A stretch of DNA of 64,000 nucleotides from Nymphaea colorata (Eukaryota > Streptophyta > Magnoliopsida > Nymphaeales > Nymphaeaceae), in the NCBI RefSeq assembly GCF_008831285.2, contig NC_045139.1, positions 29,305,206 through 29,369,205 of the forward strand, given 5' to 3'. Position 1 is the stretch's first letter, and each line of letters starts with the position of its first letter. Below are positions 24,111-35,213 of this stretch, piece after piece. Under the pieces are notes generated by a model. That model was not told the DNA's origin. It was given only the letters and a program-made list of their open reading frames with translations, and did not search any database. Both the position numbers and the translations under genes were made by a program.

Positions 24111-25842
24111 CCTGAACCCGAATCCGAGCCTGAACTCCAAAAAGATGTGGCACCATTGAACTGAAGATCTTTATTTCTCCAGAATCCGGTCCGGCCTGTC
24201 TACTGTTTGCCCTAACCAGGAGCCTAACCATGGTTAAGTTTATGGAGAAAAAGGGGAATAAGGAAAAGGGCAAAAAAAAAAAAAAAAAAAAAGGAGGAAA
24301 TGAAATGATTATATATGGGTGGGATTGGGTCCCACCTCATTGAGGTCACTCAGTTTTTTGACCCAAAAAAGGGGGTTCTCCCTGGCCACCACTGTCTTTA
24401 TGAATTGAATGATAAAAAAGACCACCGCACGTGGAGTCTGAACCAAGGGACTCACCATTGTCCATTGCCCCCTCTTCTCTTCCTTTCTGTTAACCACAAA
24501 AATTTCAATTTACATGCTTTATTTTTATTTCGTTTGTATAGGCCAATATTGCCCATACATTTATATTATATCTATATAGATATATGTATAGTTGGATGTC
24601 TTATTCCCTTAGTTTTTTTGAACATTTATTAGCCTCTTGGTTTTGGTCGCGTAATCTCCTTCTTTGTCCCCTCGAGTTCTATCACTCCAAATGAGTCCTG
24701 CCGCCCTGCTGGATGAGTTCTCTCGTGGTGTTCTTCTTGTAAAACATGGTAATGAAGATTTACAGTCTGAGTTAGTGCTTTTATTTTCTTCTGACAAGTT
24801 TTTGAACTTCAAAAACATTAGTTATAGCCTATCACCTCCAGACAGATCGATAAAGTAGAGTTTCAACACGGAAGAGCACTTCAATAATTGAAAAGTTGAA
24901 TGGTGTCTGTGATTGGGATGTAATTTAACAAACATCAGTTCGATCTGCATGGTAAGAAGGTTTAAGATCACTTTTACGTTAGAGAAGGTCAACAGCTCAA
25001 TATTTGGCATGCATTTCATCTCATAAGAACGTCGTAGAAGTTTAACGAAAACAATGTGGAACTAGAGCACTTGGTTTGAGTCAATTGGTATGGCATCAAG
25101 TGATGATATGGTAAGTGCTATGCTATCTGCTCTGGCCAATCATGTGATGCCATGTGTGCAATAACTAAGGATGCGACCATGACATGGTAGTCTAGAGCAT
25201 CTACTCGGATCACTTAGCCGATAACGGGATCCATTCTTTGTAGGTCAGTTTCATCAAGAGCGCATAGATGAGAACCGCAAGAAAGCAATTTGGATTTTTT
25301 TTTTTTTTTTGACTTACATCCATGGAGCCTACAAAGAGGTGCGAAACCCAGTATGGACCAAGGCTGGCTCAAGCCCACCAGGAATACGAACAACATAGAC
25401 CCACCTAGCTAGAATGAACCAACATATTAGATCGGCCCTCAACTAGACCGATGCGGTGCCTGTAGATAGTACGAAACCGGGCCAAGCTTGAGCCCAGCGT
25501 GGACCCAACTGAGTCGAGCCCACCATGGAAGGTCGAGGGCAGAAGTGATCACTTTTCAGTCTGAGCATCATCTGCATGAACAATAATATGTGTTCCCTTG
25601 AAACCAATCACTATGGGCAATCTAGTAATTTCCTATCTTAAAAAAAGAACCCTTTCTCTTTTTTGATTGAAATTACAAAAAGAAGAAAAACAAAGGAAAA
25701 AAAAATTTATTTATTTTAAAAAAAAATTCTTAGCTTACAATTTCCTCACTATCGTTTTTTTCCTTGCTTAAAACTTTGCCTCCTCTCCCCTTATCCTTTT
25801 GTACACCCAAACGAACGCACGGACTCCCCACCGGAAAAGAAG
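24111..25842. other. Intergenic DNA upstream of the TCP gene
   Basis: It contains an A tract of about 23 bp at about 24271-24293, a short TA-rich patch near 24560, and repeat-like GAGCCCA / GGACCCA words near 25380-25530. About 25730-25842 is pyrimidine-rich and should be the TCP leader. A 55-codon frame from 24691 matches no family I know. Confidence 0.45.
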
Positions 25843-26985
25843 ATGAGACCGGAATTCTCCGACTTTTCGACACCGGGAAATGAAGGAATCCGGCGGCCGA
25901 ACCTTCCCCTCCAACTGCTGCTGGAGAAGAAGGAGGAGGACACTTGCTCGACATCTAACGGCTGTTATCTCGGAAGGAGCATGGACGCTTCCCTGGCCTT
26001 GTCTTCTTCCACTACCTCTAACACTCCCGCTGGTACCAGCGCCACAGCCGCCGCTGCCACCACCACCATCACCAACAACTCGGTCGGAAGCTGGCAGGAA
26101 ACAAAGAAGCAGGCGCCCAAGAGGGCGTCGACGAAGGATCGGCACACGAAGGTCGACGGTCGGGGCCGCCGGATCCGGATGCCGGCATTGTGTGCAGCCA
26201 GGGTCTTCCAGCTGACGAGGGAATTGGGGCATAAGTCCGACGGGGAGACAATCGAGTGGCTCCTCAGGCAGGCGGAGCCGGCAGTAATCGCCGCCACCGG
26301 GACAGGCACCATCCCGGCCAACTTTGCAACCCTCAGCGCCTCCCTCCGCAGCTCCTCCGCCGCGAGTTTGGTGGCGCCCCTCAAGGCAGCAGCCTCCGCG
26401 GCCACTGCTGCGGCTGCCAGCCACCACTGGGACGACGTGCAACGTAGAATTCTACTCCCCAACGCGGGAGTCCAGACGGAGAATCCCTACCTCATCGGCT
26501 TCAGGCCGAACCATCCTCACCAGGTGTTGATATCCAAGCCAGAGTTGCACCACCAACAGTGGATGGACGCGGCTGATCCCGAGTCCAGCACCAGCGACCG
26601 ATCGAAGAAGCAGCGACCAGGCCCGTCTGAGTTCCAAATACCTCCGCCGGCGGCCGGAAACTTCTGGATGGTCACGAACTCAAATAATCAGGGGGGTCTG
26701 GGCCAAGCCCAAGCAGAGCCCATGTGGACCACCAGCATGCCGAGCGGGCTTCATTTCATGAACTTCCCCCTCGGTTCCTGCGGCACGACGATATCGCCGC
26801 ATCTGCGGAGCATGTATGGCATGAGCGAGGGGCATTTAGACATGATCTCTGCTCTTAACATGCACAATAGCAGATCTCTAATGGCGGGAACCAACGACTC
26901 GTTGGCGGCACCGGAGTCGATGCCTGTGTCGGCGCCGGCCAGAAGGGATCATCAACAAGGGCAGGATGAGGGCCATGACCAGTAG
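25843..26985 (+). CDS. Class I (PCF-type) TCP transcription factor, 380 aa, intronless
   Basis: This is a single open frame of 380 residues. The TCP domain spans about residues 93-150: a basic region with [17 protein letters not shown], helix I with [18 protein letters not shown], and helix II with [19 protein letters not shown]. The short basic region and the [13 protein letters not shown] extension mark class I. By family knowledge such proteins bind GTGGGNCCCAC-type sites in the nucleus as dimers and promote cell proliferation and growth. The N-terminus is Ser/Thr/Ala-rich low complexity. The C-terminus has a histidine- and Gln-containing region and [12 protein letters not shown], reminiscent of the TCP8/14/15 group, but I do not assign an orthologue. 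The intronless structure is normal for the family. An ATG at 25880 is in another frame; 25843 is the first ATG in frame. Confidence 0.95.
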   Translation: MRPEFSDFSTPGNEGIRRPNLPLQLLLEKKEEDTCSTSNGCYLGRSMDASLALSSSTTSNTPAGTSATAAAATTTITNNSVGSWQETKKQAPKRASTKDRHTKVDGRGRRIRMPALCAARVFQLTRELGHKSDGETIEWLLRQAEPAVIAATGTGTIPANFATLSASLRSSSAASLVAPLKAAASAATAAAASHHWDDVQRRILLPNAGVQTENPYLIGFRPNHPHQVLISKPELHHQQWMDAADPESSTSDRSKKQRPGPSEFQIPPPAAGNFWMVTNSNNQGGLGQAQAEPMWTTSMPSGLHFMNFPLGSCGTTISPHLRSMYGMSEGHLDMISALNMHNSRSLMAGTNDSLAAPESMPVSAPARRDHQQGQDEGHDQ

Positions 26986-29734
26986 TTGGTGGAATGAGGC
27001 CCTGTTAATGACAGTGGGGGCCCTGGCATTGGCACTAGCTAACATATTGCATGTGTTCTTGAACAGGCTTTAGATGAACATGCAGCCAGCTTCAACTCGG
27101 TCCTCACATGGAGGGGAGTATCAGTATCAGTTGTGTGTCTCATCTGCAAAAACAGCATCTTAATCAAGATTTGGGGTTTCTTGTTTCAAATACCAATACA
27201 AGCGATTGAAGGTTTCTTTGGTGTTAGGGTTTGCTGATCAGATGTGGGGTTTAGTTGGTTTTGGGTAGGGTTTATATGGAATTCATTGATGATTAAAGAA
27301 AGAAAAAGCTTGCCTAATTTTTATGGAAAAAGAAGAATATTGCAAGACACCTTGTTTTGTTTATTATTTTTTACACAAGTCTGAGTTTGGGTTTGTGGTT
27401 ACTTAAAAATGCTCAATGATTGTATTCCCTATTGACATAAGCTTCTCAAATTCCCCACTTTAGAGGCTGATCATTTTCTCTTCTTGGGCATGCTCTTTCT
27501 TCAGTCTTTCCTTTTCCCTTTCCATTCTGTCATTAATCCGCCTAGCTAGGTAATAGGCCTCTGGCTGGAATCATGTCGTCTGCCTTGACTTGTATGACTT
27601 CATTGATGAAACCTAGAAAAAAATTGGATGGCAGAAGCAAAACATGCAGTTGACTCAAGTTTGGTGAAAATAAAGCTACATTCAATTTTTTTCCCATTGT
27701 GTTTCTTTCGTCTTTAATTCGGCTCACTGCTTGGTCTGCTCCATTACAAACCTATCAACTTCTGCTTATGTCATTCTTTTTTTGTTTGCTTATGGACTGT
27801 TCTGCTCAACTTGGGTCTTCCGCTTTGGACCTTGGATGAAAAATTCTTGGATGAGCTTCATCTTAATATTTGTTGGATTCTCCAACTTGCAGTATTTTAA
27901 TATTGTGCAGTATGGCAACTTTGAATCTGATATTCTATAGGTATAAAATCTTAGGTCACCTCATCTCACTGTGTCCATTCTTTTCACTCTTTCTACTCTA
28001 GGCTAGATTATTCAGTCACAACCAAATTAAGGGAAGCCTTACAATGATTTGACTAACTAAAAACAATTGATCAACCGAACTGTATTTTATGTGTTTACGC
28101 GGAAGAAGTACTCTAGCAGTCTGGCACTGACGAATTCAAAATTCAAAAGAAATATTATCCCCAGGCAGCAGGACCCGATTATATAGTGAAGAATTAACAG
28201 TGTATATTAAGGACTAAATGTTGGGAGATAGGAACCAGCTAATGTACTTGAAAGGAAAAAGGTCACATTCAACATTAACCCATCTGAAGTTTATTATTTA
28301 TATAAAATGGAAATTGTATGTCTTTGAAGAGCACAGCTTGTCGGGTTTCTTCCTTCATCTAGTTTGTTTCACGGATATTTCTGCGGTTGATGTATTCGTA
28401 CGAATTATTTTTATTTATGAAATATCTTTCTTGATCTCTTAATCCAGATTCCTTGTATTTTATGCACATTGAAAGTGATAGACTTGAGATAAGATGTAAT
28501 ATATAAACACAAGACAATGTCGATTCACCGACGTTTTTCCCGAATTTAAAATTCGCAAAGAACTCCGCCTAATCTTACACAATGTCGACTTCCCACGCAT
28601 CCTCCTCAGTTTAATTACCATGAGTGCTACTCTTATGAACTGCAAACGGTACTGACATGCGCAATACTCGATGCACGGTAGAACCAACTAAGTCCCGACC
28701 CAGATCTTGTCCAAAAGGAAGGGAGGCTCTCACTCGGAGGTGGGATTCTCTTCTACCCACATGAACTTGGTACCTTAGTTTGGAGTACAATTTGTTTGGA
28801 TTGAAGTGATCTGGTTAATCTTAGTTTCTCCCGTGTATCGTAGTCATGTAAATTTCATGGCCAATGTACTCCTAGGTTATTTTCTTAATAAAAAATATCC
28901 TTCTTCTCTAAGGTACTGTTCTTCTACAATAGTCCCTGTCGGCCGAAGATTGTCATTATGCTATGCAGAAAAGGCGAGAAAAAAAAGAAGTGTATACACA
29001 CCTTTATTCCATCCTAAAATCAATTTCTAGAAATTATTGAATAATTACAACAGGAAACACTGTATGGAGGCACATAACAAGTGTGAGATTTTTTTGGCTT
29101 AATTCCATGATTCCCAGACATGATATGGCCCACTTCCAGCACTATTGATCTTCTCTTCTCTTGCTTTCCAACAGCCACATCATTTAACTACTAATCTTGG
29201 CGATTCCATTACTGGTATATGTTCAGTTCTTGTGATTGACATGAGTTGTCACTAGGTAGTAATAATAATAATAATAACATACATATATATATATATATAT
29301 ATGTAATATATAGCTTCTTTTGTGGAAGACAAGAGAATTTTGGTGTGAACTATGAAATTGCAATGTTGTTAGGTTGGCTGGCAGGTGCATAGCTTATTGG
29401 TGCCTTTTCATCATGGCAGTTCCTAGAAGAGCTGGATTGACAAACATTTAACCAATCTGGATCCAACCAAAAATGGGTCCATATGTTCCCTAAAAAGGAA
29501 AATTATCGGTTTTGCTTAAAAAGAAAAAAAAAATCCTACTAAAATTGTTTCTTTTTTCTGGAAAATTATTGGAGAAACGTCAATTATATCCCTTTTTGAA
29601 GACATAAAACCATGTTAAATGTAAACCGTATTTAAATTTGGAATTAACAAGTTGGTTTTTGTTAAAAGAAATAAAGAATGTGACCATTTGAATTAACCAG
29701 CATATGCGTATATATAATAGTTCTCACAATGATT
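26986..29734. other. TCP 3' region and AT-rich intergenic DNA
   Basis: The first 300-400 bp probably include the TCP 3' UTR. Beyond it I see only short frames. A TA microsatellite lies at about 29283-29302, preceded by a short (TAA)n. Confidence 0.5.
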
Positions 29735-30068
29735 CAACTCACCTGGCTAAGTGGGTAGGCTTGCAACTTCCAAGTTGAAAGAAGTTAATTTAGATTTCAA
29801 TCCCCAGCAAGTGCACCTTGGCTTCAATGGAGGGAAGTATAACTTTCTTAACATGCAAGGGAAGGATTCATGAAATTCAGTTTTATGTTAAAAAAAAACA
29901 ACTAGCTAGCTTTTCAAATATACAGGCTAGCATAAAGTCATCTTCTAAGGCTCGGAAACAAGCCTTGTACCTTAAGGGGATGAGGGGTTGGATGGAAGTT
30001 TCGGCTCTCCTCTGAGCGGCAGTAGTGTAACCTCATCTCAAGTATAAAAAAGGAAAAAAAAAAGGAAA
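29735..30068 (+). mobile_element. tRNA-derived SINE
   Basis: A box A-like TGGCTAAGTGGG (about 29745) is followed by a box B-like AGATTTCAATCCC (about 29791-29803). A non-tRNA body follows, with an A-rich tail AAAAAAGGAAAAAAAAAAGG near 30046-30065. The 5' part (CTTGCAACTTCCAAGTTG) resembles a tRNA anticodon arm. Its head differs from the SINE in the CUL3 intron, so at least two SINE families are present. No sure target-site duplication was found. Confidence 0.6.
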
Positions 30069-30947
30069 AAATACTTCATTTCAATGTTATTATTAATTAT
30101 TAAACAATGGTTATTGAGAGAAAATAAGTAAAAGACAAGAGGTTAACTATTGCTGATGAAGATATCCTACAAAATCGCAGCTAAAAAATGAGAGTAGTGC
30201 CGTGAAGACTAATGAATATTTTTCAAGGACATTCACTGCTCTTAGCTAGCTAGCTTTTCCTCTTTTTCAGATAATCCTCTGAGTATAATGCGACTATAAG
30301 AATGAGGGCGACATCCATACGTGCCTAATAAAGCTTGTACATGAACGTGTGGCGTCCATTATTCTTGATTCAAAGTTGGCCTCCATTTCTTTCCTTTATT
30401 TAAGCATAATTTTCTTTTGTCTCTTTTCCTCCTTTTGCAATTATAAGTCTTCATGAAGTTTTTGCTTTAGTTAGCATCCACAATGTTTGTGTAGGAGAGA
30501 ACCCTACCTCTGCACAACCATTCCTTTTTTGGGTATCAATCAAACAGTGTGTAGACCCATCTCCAAATTTGGCATAAGAACCCCTCTCATTGTTCACAAT
30601 CTGGTTTTTCCGGGATCGCCACGCCGGGTGGCCGGGCGGGCGGCCGCCCAGATATGATTCATATTATTGCAACATGGATTTTATTCACTAATTTAACTTA
30701 TAAATAACCCATAATTTATCATAAAACCAATGACATCAAGTGATTGGAGTGTGTTTTGTCACCAGTGAAGTATGACAAACTTCGTGATCAAACACAGGAC
30801 CTCTACAACTGAACTTCAAAGTTTGAATCCCTTGAATGGTAGCACCTCAACTTGTCAGGTAACTCAAGACCAAGTATATATGTACTCCAAGAAATTCAGT
30901 TACAAAGCCTATAGAAGCACAGTTGCACATGATATGAAACATTGGCA

Positions 30948-30979
<32 letters not shown>

Positions 30980-31812
30980 GATGAAAACGGTAAACTTACT
31001 TTTTTTTCCTTTAAATTTCAGTATATTAGTGCAAGATTGTTGGCGGTTCACTTTGATGAGCTAATTATATTCGATAACTATACAAATCAATTGTAAATTA
31101 TCTGGTTAATATGATTAAAGAGTTAATAAAGCGTTACATGTAAATTTATTTTTAAATTGCCAATAATAATGTATAATTAAAAATAACTTAAAATATAGCA
31201 CAAATAGAACAATAATTAAGCTGATTGAATATTTCATATATCAGTCTAAACAGTTATGTATATTCATGTACATATATATATCTGAGAAGCCGAAATTTTT
31301 CTGCGTTCGACTGCGTGCGTAGCATCTTAATAGCCAGAGAAATCCGGCAGCCCGTTTGGTATATAATACGGATGGAAAATTTTATTACGAAATTCAATAT
31401 TGTTCTGCTACTTGGTCGAAATGTTATTGGACAGCTTCTGACAAGCATTAAATAAGCAACGGCAGTGTGAGCCATTGGAAGGAGGAGCGTGACGTATAAA
31501 CTGTGAAAGCTGAGTGACCTCAATCTTACTCCCACCTATCGGAGAGCCAAGCCGACGATAACTCGTCCCGTCCCTTTCACCATTTCGCTGCGTCAATAAT
31601 TGTTCGCTGGTTGTCATCCCTTGATATTTTCAATAATAAAATATTAATAAAATGCGGTCTAGTTTATATGCTATACGCCAAATTCTCCTCAAGATCCATC
31701 GGCTGGACAAGAAAAACGCACGAAGGCAAAGCGCATGGAATCACATGTATCAAGTTCATCCGTAAAGTGGTAATTCATTTTCTTACATATTGACTATTTT
31801 TAAAATATGTGA
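30069..31812. other. AT-rich intergenic DNA with a GC-rich micro-island
   Basis: No gene is supported. About 30608-30650 is an isolated, extremely GC-rich patch with the perfect 12-bp palindrome GGGCGGCCGCCC at 30638-30649. A TA microsatellite lies at about 30952-30980. Confidence 0.5.
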
Positions 31813-31855
31813 GATCTGATTATATCGTAACATTTAAACACTTAAAAACATTAAC

Positions 31856-31918
<63 letters not shown>

Positions 31919-31975
31919 AATCTGATTATATAGTAACATTTAAACACTTAAATACATTAACATGTATATATGTAT
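31813..31975. repeat. Direct repeat of about 50 bp around a TA/GA microsatellite
   Basis: The motif CTGATTATAT(C/A)GTAACATTT..ACACTTAA..ACATTAACATG occurs at about 31816-31858 and again at about 31922-31964. The intervening DNA is (TA)n at 31859-31895 plus (GA)n at 31896-31918, so the repeat and its adjacent TA tract were duplicated together. Confidence 0.8.
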
Positions 31976-32389
31976 ATGTGTGTGTGAAAATTGATGGCTA
32001 GCCGCCCCGCATATGTTAGACTGAATGGGAATCTTATGGGTCATCGATTTAAAGGAATTGAATGGTAGACAGTAAGTAGAAAAAATTAGAAATAATCTAT
32101 ATTTTCAAGATACGGGAATATCGATTGTAGAAGGAAACAAATCAGTTTCCTCAATCAGGATCTCTTACCTTCTTTGGGAGATTTTTTAGTCTCATGAAAA
32201 TATAGTTTGGTTTATATTTCTTTCAAACTAATCTCCACCATGGAATATTCTTACAATTTACAATCGATGGTCCACACAATTCCCATCCAATGCAGTGTTA
32301 TATGTCGCCATGTGTCAGATATTTAGCTAAAAGTTTAAATTTTTTTACTAAAAAGGTTGTCGCAGGAGTTACTTAATTATGATTAAGCC

Positions 32390-32700
32390 ATGCATCGGGC
32401 CGGCCCAATAAGGAGCGGGGCTGGGGTTGGCTTGACAACCGAAATTCGGGCTCGAGCCTGACCTCACTATTCAAACTCAAGTTTGATGATTAAATTTAAA
32501 AAAATATATTTTTAATATAAAAAATAATATATAAATGTAATTAATTGTAATAAAATTATATATATATAAAATTATCGAGCCCACCCGGACTTATCGGGCC
32601 TACCCTGGTTTATTGGGCCCAATCAGGCCGGCCCCATCACGATAAGGAATCGGGCTGGGTACCGGGTACACGCGGTGACCCGACCCAATGCCCAACCTTA
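32390..32700. repeat. GC-rich / AT-rich / GC-rich repeat unit
   Basis: A GGGCCGGCCC-like, GGGCTCGAGCC-rich flank (32395-32465) and a CCCGG / GGGCC-rich flank (32575-32690) surround a core of almost pure A and T. GC-rich arms around an AT core resemble a common non-autonomous transposon layout in plants. I could not align the arms as true inverted repeats. Confidence 0.4.
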
Positions 32701-32879
32701 ATTATGATGCAACAATACTTTGTGGTATTTTTAACAAATGATTGATGGTGGTTTTTTTTCAACAAAATGAGACTTATGCAACAATTTAATTGACAAAAAA
32801 AAAAAAAAACCATCCCGCCACATACATCAGCTGGTGGATTTCGATTTCTCAATATATATTACTTTAACACAATGTAGCT

Positions 32880-34250
32880 TTATAAACCTCACATGTTTAG
32901 AACACACTAATATCCCTTGATGATAAACGTACAATATTGATGATAAGTTGTTAAGATTATTTGAGCAGGTCTCCACCATGGGAATTGAAATAGAAGAGAG
33001 AGAGAGAGAGAGAGAGAGATAACAATAAAAAAAGTTATTATACAGGAAATGTATCAGATCAAACATTTCAAGGGAAAAAGAAGTCGATTCTTTTCAAGTG
33101 AAAATTTCCTCCTCACAAAAGATAGCTTGTGGAGGAAAGATGCCACTTGCTTGACTTGACTTCAGTTTACTTACTAGTTAAGATACTTGCATGGAATATG
33201 AAGGGCCACGAACTGCGAAGTAGTGTTAAAAGGTTTTCCTTGGGCAACCTTTTCCAAACCAAACTAAATCATAAACAGGCTTTTTTGACCAACACTAATG
33301 CTTTGTTGGAAAGCTGCTTTTAATATCATCTATACGAAATGGGATTCGAGGCAGAATTTAAATCCATATTTAGTTCAAATCCACAACTTATACAAAAAAT
33401 GGATTTCTCAATCGGGAATATGAAGTCTGTGTTACCTCGTGAAACCCACGGTCCGAAGGGGGAAAGGTCTGACCACAAATCCATGGTTTTAAAATCTGTG
33501 GTACCCTCGGATCTCAATCTGTGGTCTCATTCTCATTTACGAAACTCGACAAATAAACAAAGTTTCCAGTAATTTTCACAGCAAAAGTTGTAATTTTCAA
33601 AAATCGTCCAATCTTGTGCATTGGATCACAATTTGAAGCTAAGGCTGAAAAAACAAAAACATATTAAAGATCATTAACTTAGTGTGGTTTCATTAGGCCT
33701 TCATTGGAGCCTAATCAAAGGGGTTTTTAGCTAATTCATTTCTATATCTTTACGTGTTGAATATGTTTTTTACAAATTTAAAATCTGACTTGTCCTTATA
33801 AAGAATGTCAACATATTGTAAAAGTTGTTCTTGTATATACACATATTCATACATACATATACACATATACTTATGCATACACTCACATGGCTTTACAAAT
33901 TCTACCTACCCTTTGATGATATATAGAAGACATGTTCAACGTAAAATATCGATGATAAATTATTAATATTATGTAAAAAAGTTGGCTTGTCTCGACGGTG
34001 TGAGTTGAAACGGAAGAAGAGAGAAAAGAGTGTGTGTGTGTTTTATTTAACTAAAAAAATAAGGGAACAACTATGAGATTTCTTAGCCTAGTTATTATGC
34101 TGGAGTTGTTTTTGACCGAATATTTCAAAGGAAATAAGGAAACGGGGAGCTTTTATAAGTGAAAGTTTCCTTCTCAGAAATGCTCTCGGAAAGAAGCCGC
34201 TTGCTTGACTTAACTTCAGCTTACTTAAGAGTTAAGATACTGAGAGAGGG
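32880..34250. repeat. Old tandem segmental duplication, offset about 1.05 kb
   Basis: Sequence at about 32920-33205 (TTGATGATAA.., a purine repeat, ATTTCAAGG.., GTGAAAATTTCCTCCTCA.., CCACTTGCTTGACTTGACTT, AGTTAAGATACTTG) reappears in the same order at about 33950-34255 (TCGATGATAA.., AAGAGAGAAAAGAG, ATTTCAAAGG.., GTGAAAGTTTCCTTCTCA.., CCGCTTGCTTGACTTAACTT, AGTTAAGATACTGA). Divergence is considerable. A GA microsatellite lies at about 32996-33019. Confidence 0.7.
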
Positions 34251-34460
34251 AATATGAAGGGCTGTGAGCAGGAGAAAGTAACTGTAGAATGATCCAACTA
34301 TCTTACTTAAGTGTTAAGATACTGAGAGAGGGAATATGAAGGGCTGTGAGCAGGAGAAAGTAACTGTAGAATGATCCAACTGTCTTACGTAAGTGTTAAG
34401 ATACTGAGAGAGGGAATATGAAGGGCTGAGAGCAGGAGGAACTAACTGTAGAATGAATAT
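34220..34460. repeat. 82-bp tandem repeat, three copies
   Basis: The unit CTTACTTAAG(A/T)GTTAAGATA..GAGAGAGGGAATATGAAGG..GTAACTGTAGAATGA begins at 34220, 34302 and 34384. Copies 1 and 2 are nearly identical; copy 3 differs at a few bases and is cut short. It grew at the right end of the older segmental duplication, whose left partner has the unit only once. Confidence 0.9.
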
Positions 34461-35213
34461 TTTCACGCCTCAAGCGTTTGATGGCAACCAGCTCTTGGGA
34501 AGTTGCTTGATGTGAAAGCGAGCATAGTGAAGGAGCCCTGGTATGTATTGCTTGATGGGGATGATATATTGCTGTAGCTAATCTTCATTCGTAGTACTCT
34601 AGTAGTGTTCCTTGTTAATGAGTGTACTAATTTTATAATTTGTTGTAATTGTATAATGCATAATGGACAATTTTATTTGTTCAACTATAATTTAACTGAC
34701 ATCTATTGTTAAGTTGAAGTTTATTTCTAAAGGGTACTTCAAAAACTTGGTTTTTATCATTCAAGCTCTTATGGGTAAATAAATACATATCGTATACATA
34801 TATTTGCATAAGTTTTCTCAATCTAAAAAGATTTTTTCGTATTTTTTGTCACGATATATGACAAAATATAAAAAGTTTTTTGAGTTGAAACTGAACCGGT
34901 ATTTTGTCTTCCCTCCAAATTTTAACGTCAAACATTTTCCTTCCCTCCATGTAAGCGCATAAATTGAAGTTTGGCAAGAAAAGGGTTTCACTCTTCCGAA
35001 GCTCAGCGGCTTCTCGAGAAGGCGAAGCTCAAAATGGGCCCAGCTGTTGCCATCTCAGCCTCTTCCTTCTTGGGTACAAGAAAGTGGGACCCAGCAATTC
35101 CCACTTATTTGGAAACCATTGACCCGTTCACCGACGTATGGTCTTTCCCTCCATTCCTTCCCTCCAGATAGAGGAGCTCGAAAGAAGCCCTGACTGGGGC
35201 GCATGCGAGCGCG
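34461..35213 (+). promoter_or_regulatory. Upstream region of the ten-exon membrane protein gene
   Basis: AT-rich up to about 34940, then GC-richer toward the ATG at 35214, as expected for a plant leader. GTGGGACCCAGC at about 35083 is one base off a TCP-type GGNCCCAC site on the other strand. A 66-codon frame near 34971 has no recognised content. Confidence 0.35.

Noticed and set aside
25768..26462. Long minus-strand frames over the TCP gene
   Set aside because: These are antisense shadows of the GC-rich TCP coding region; composition follows the complementary codons.
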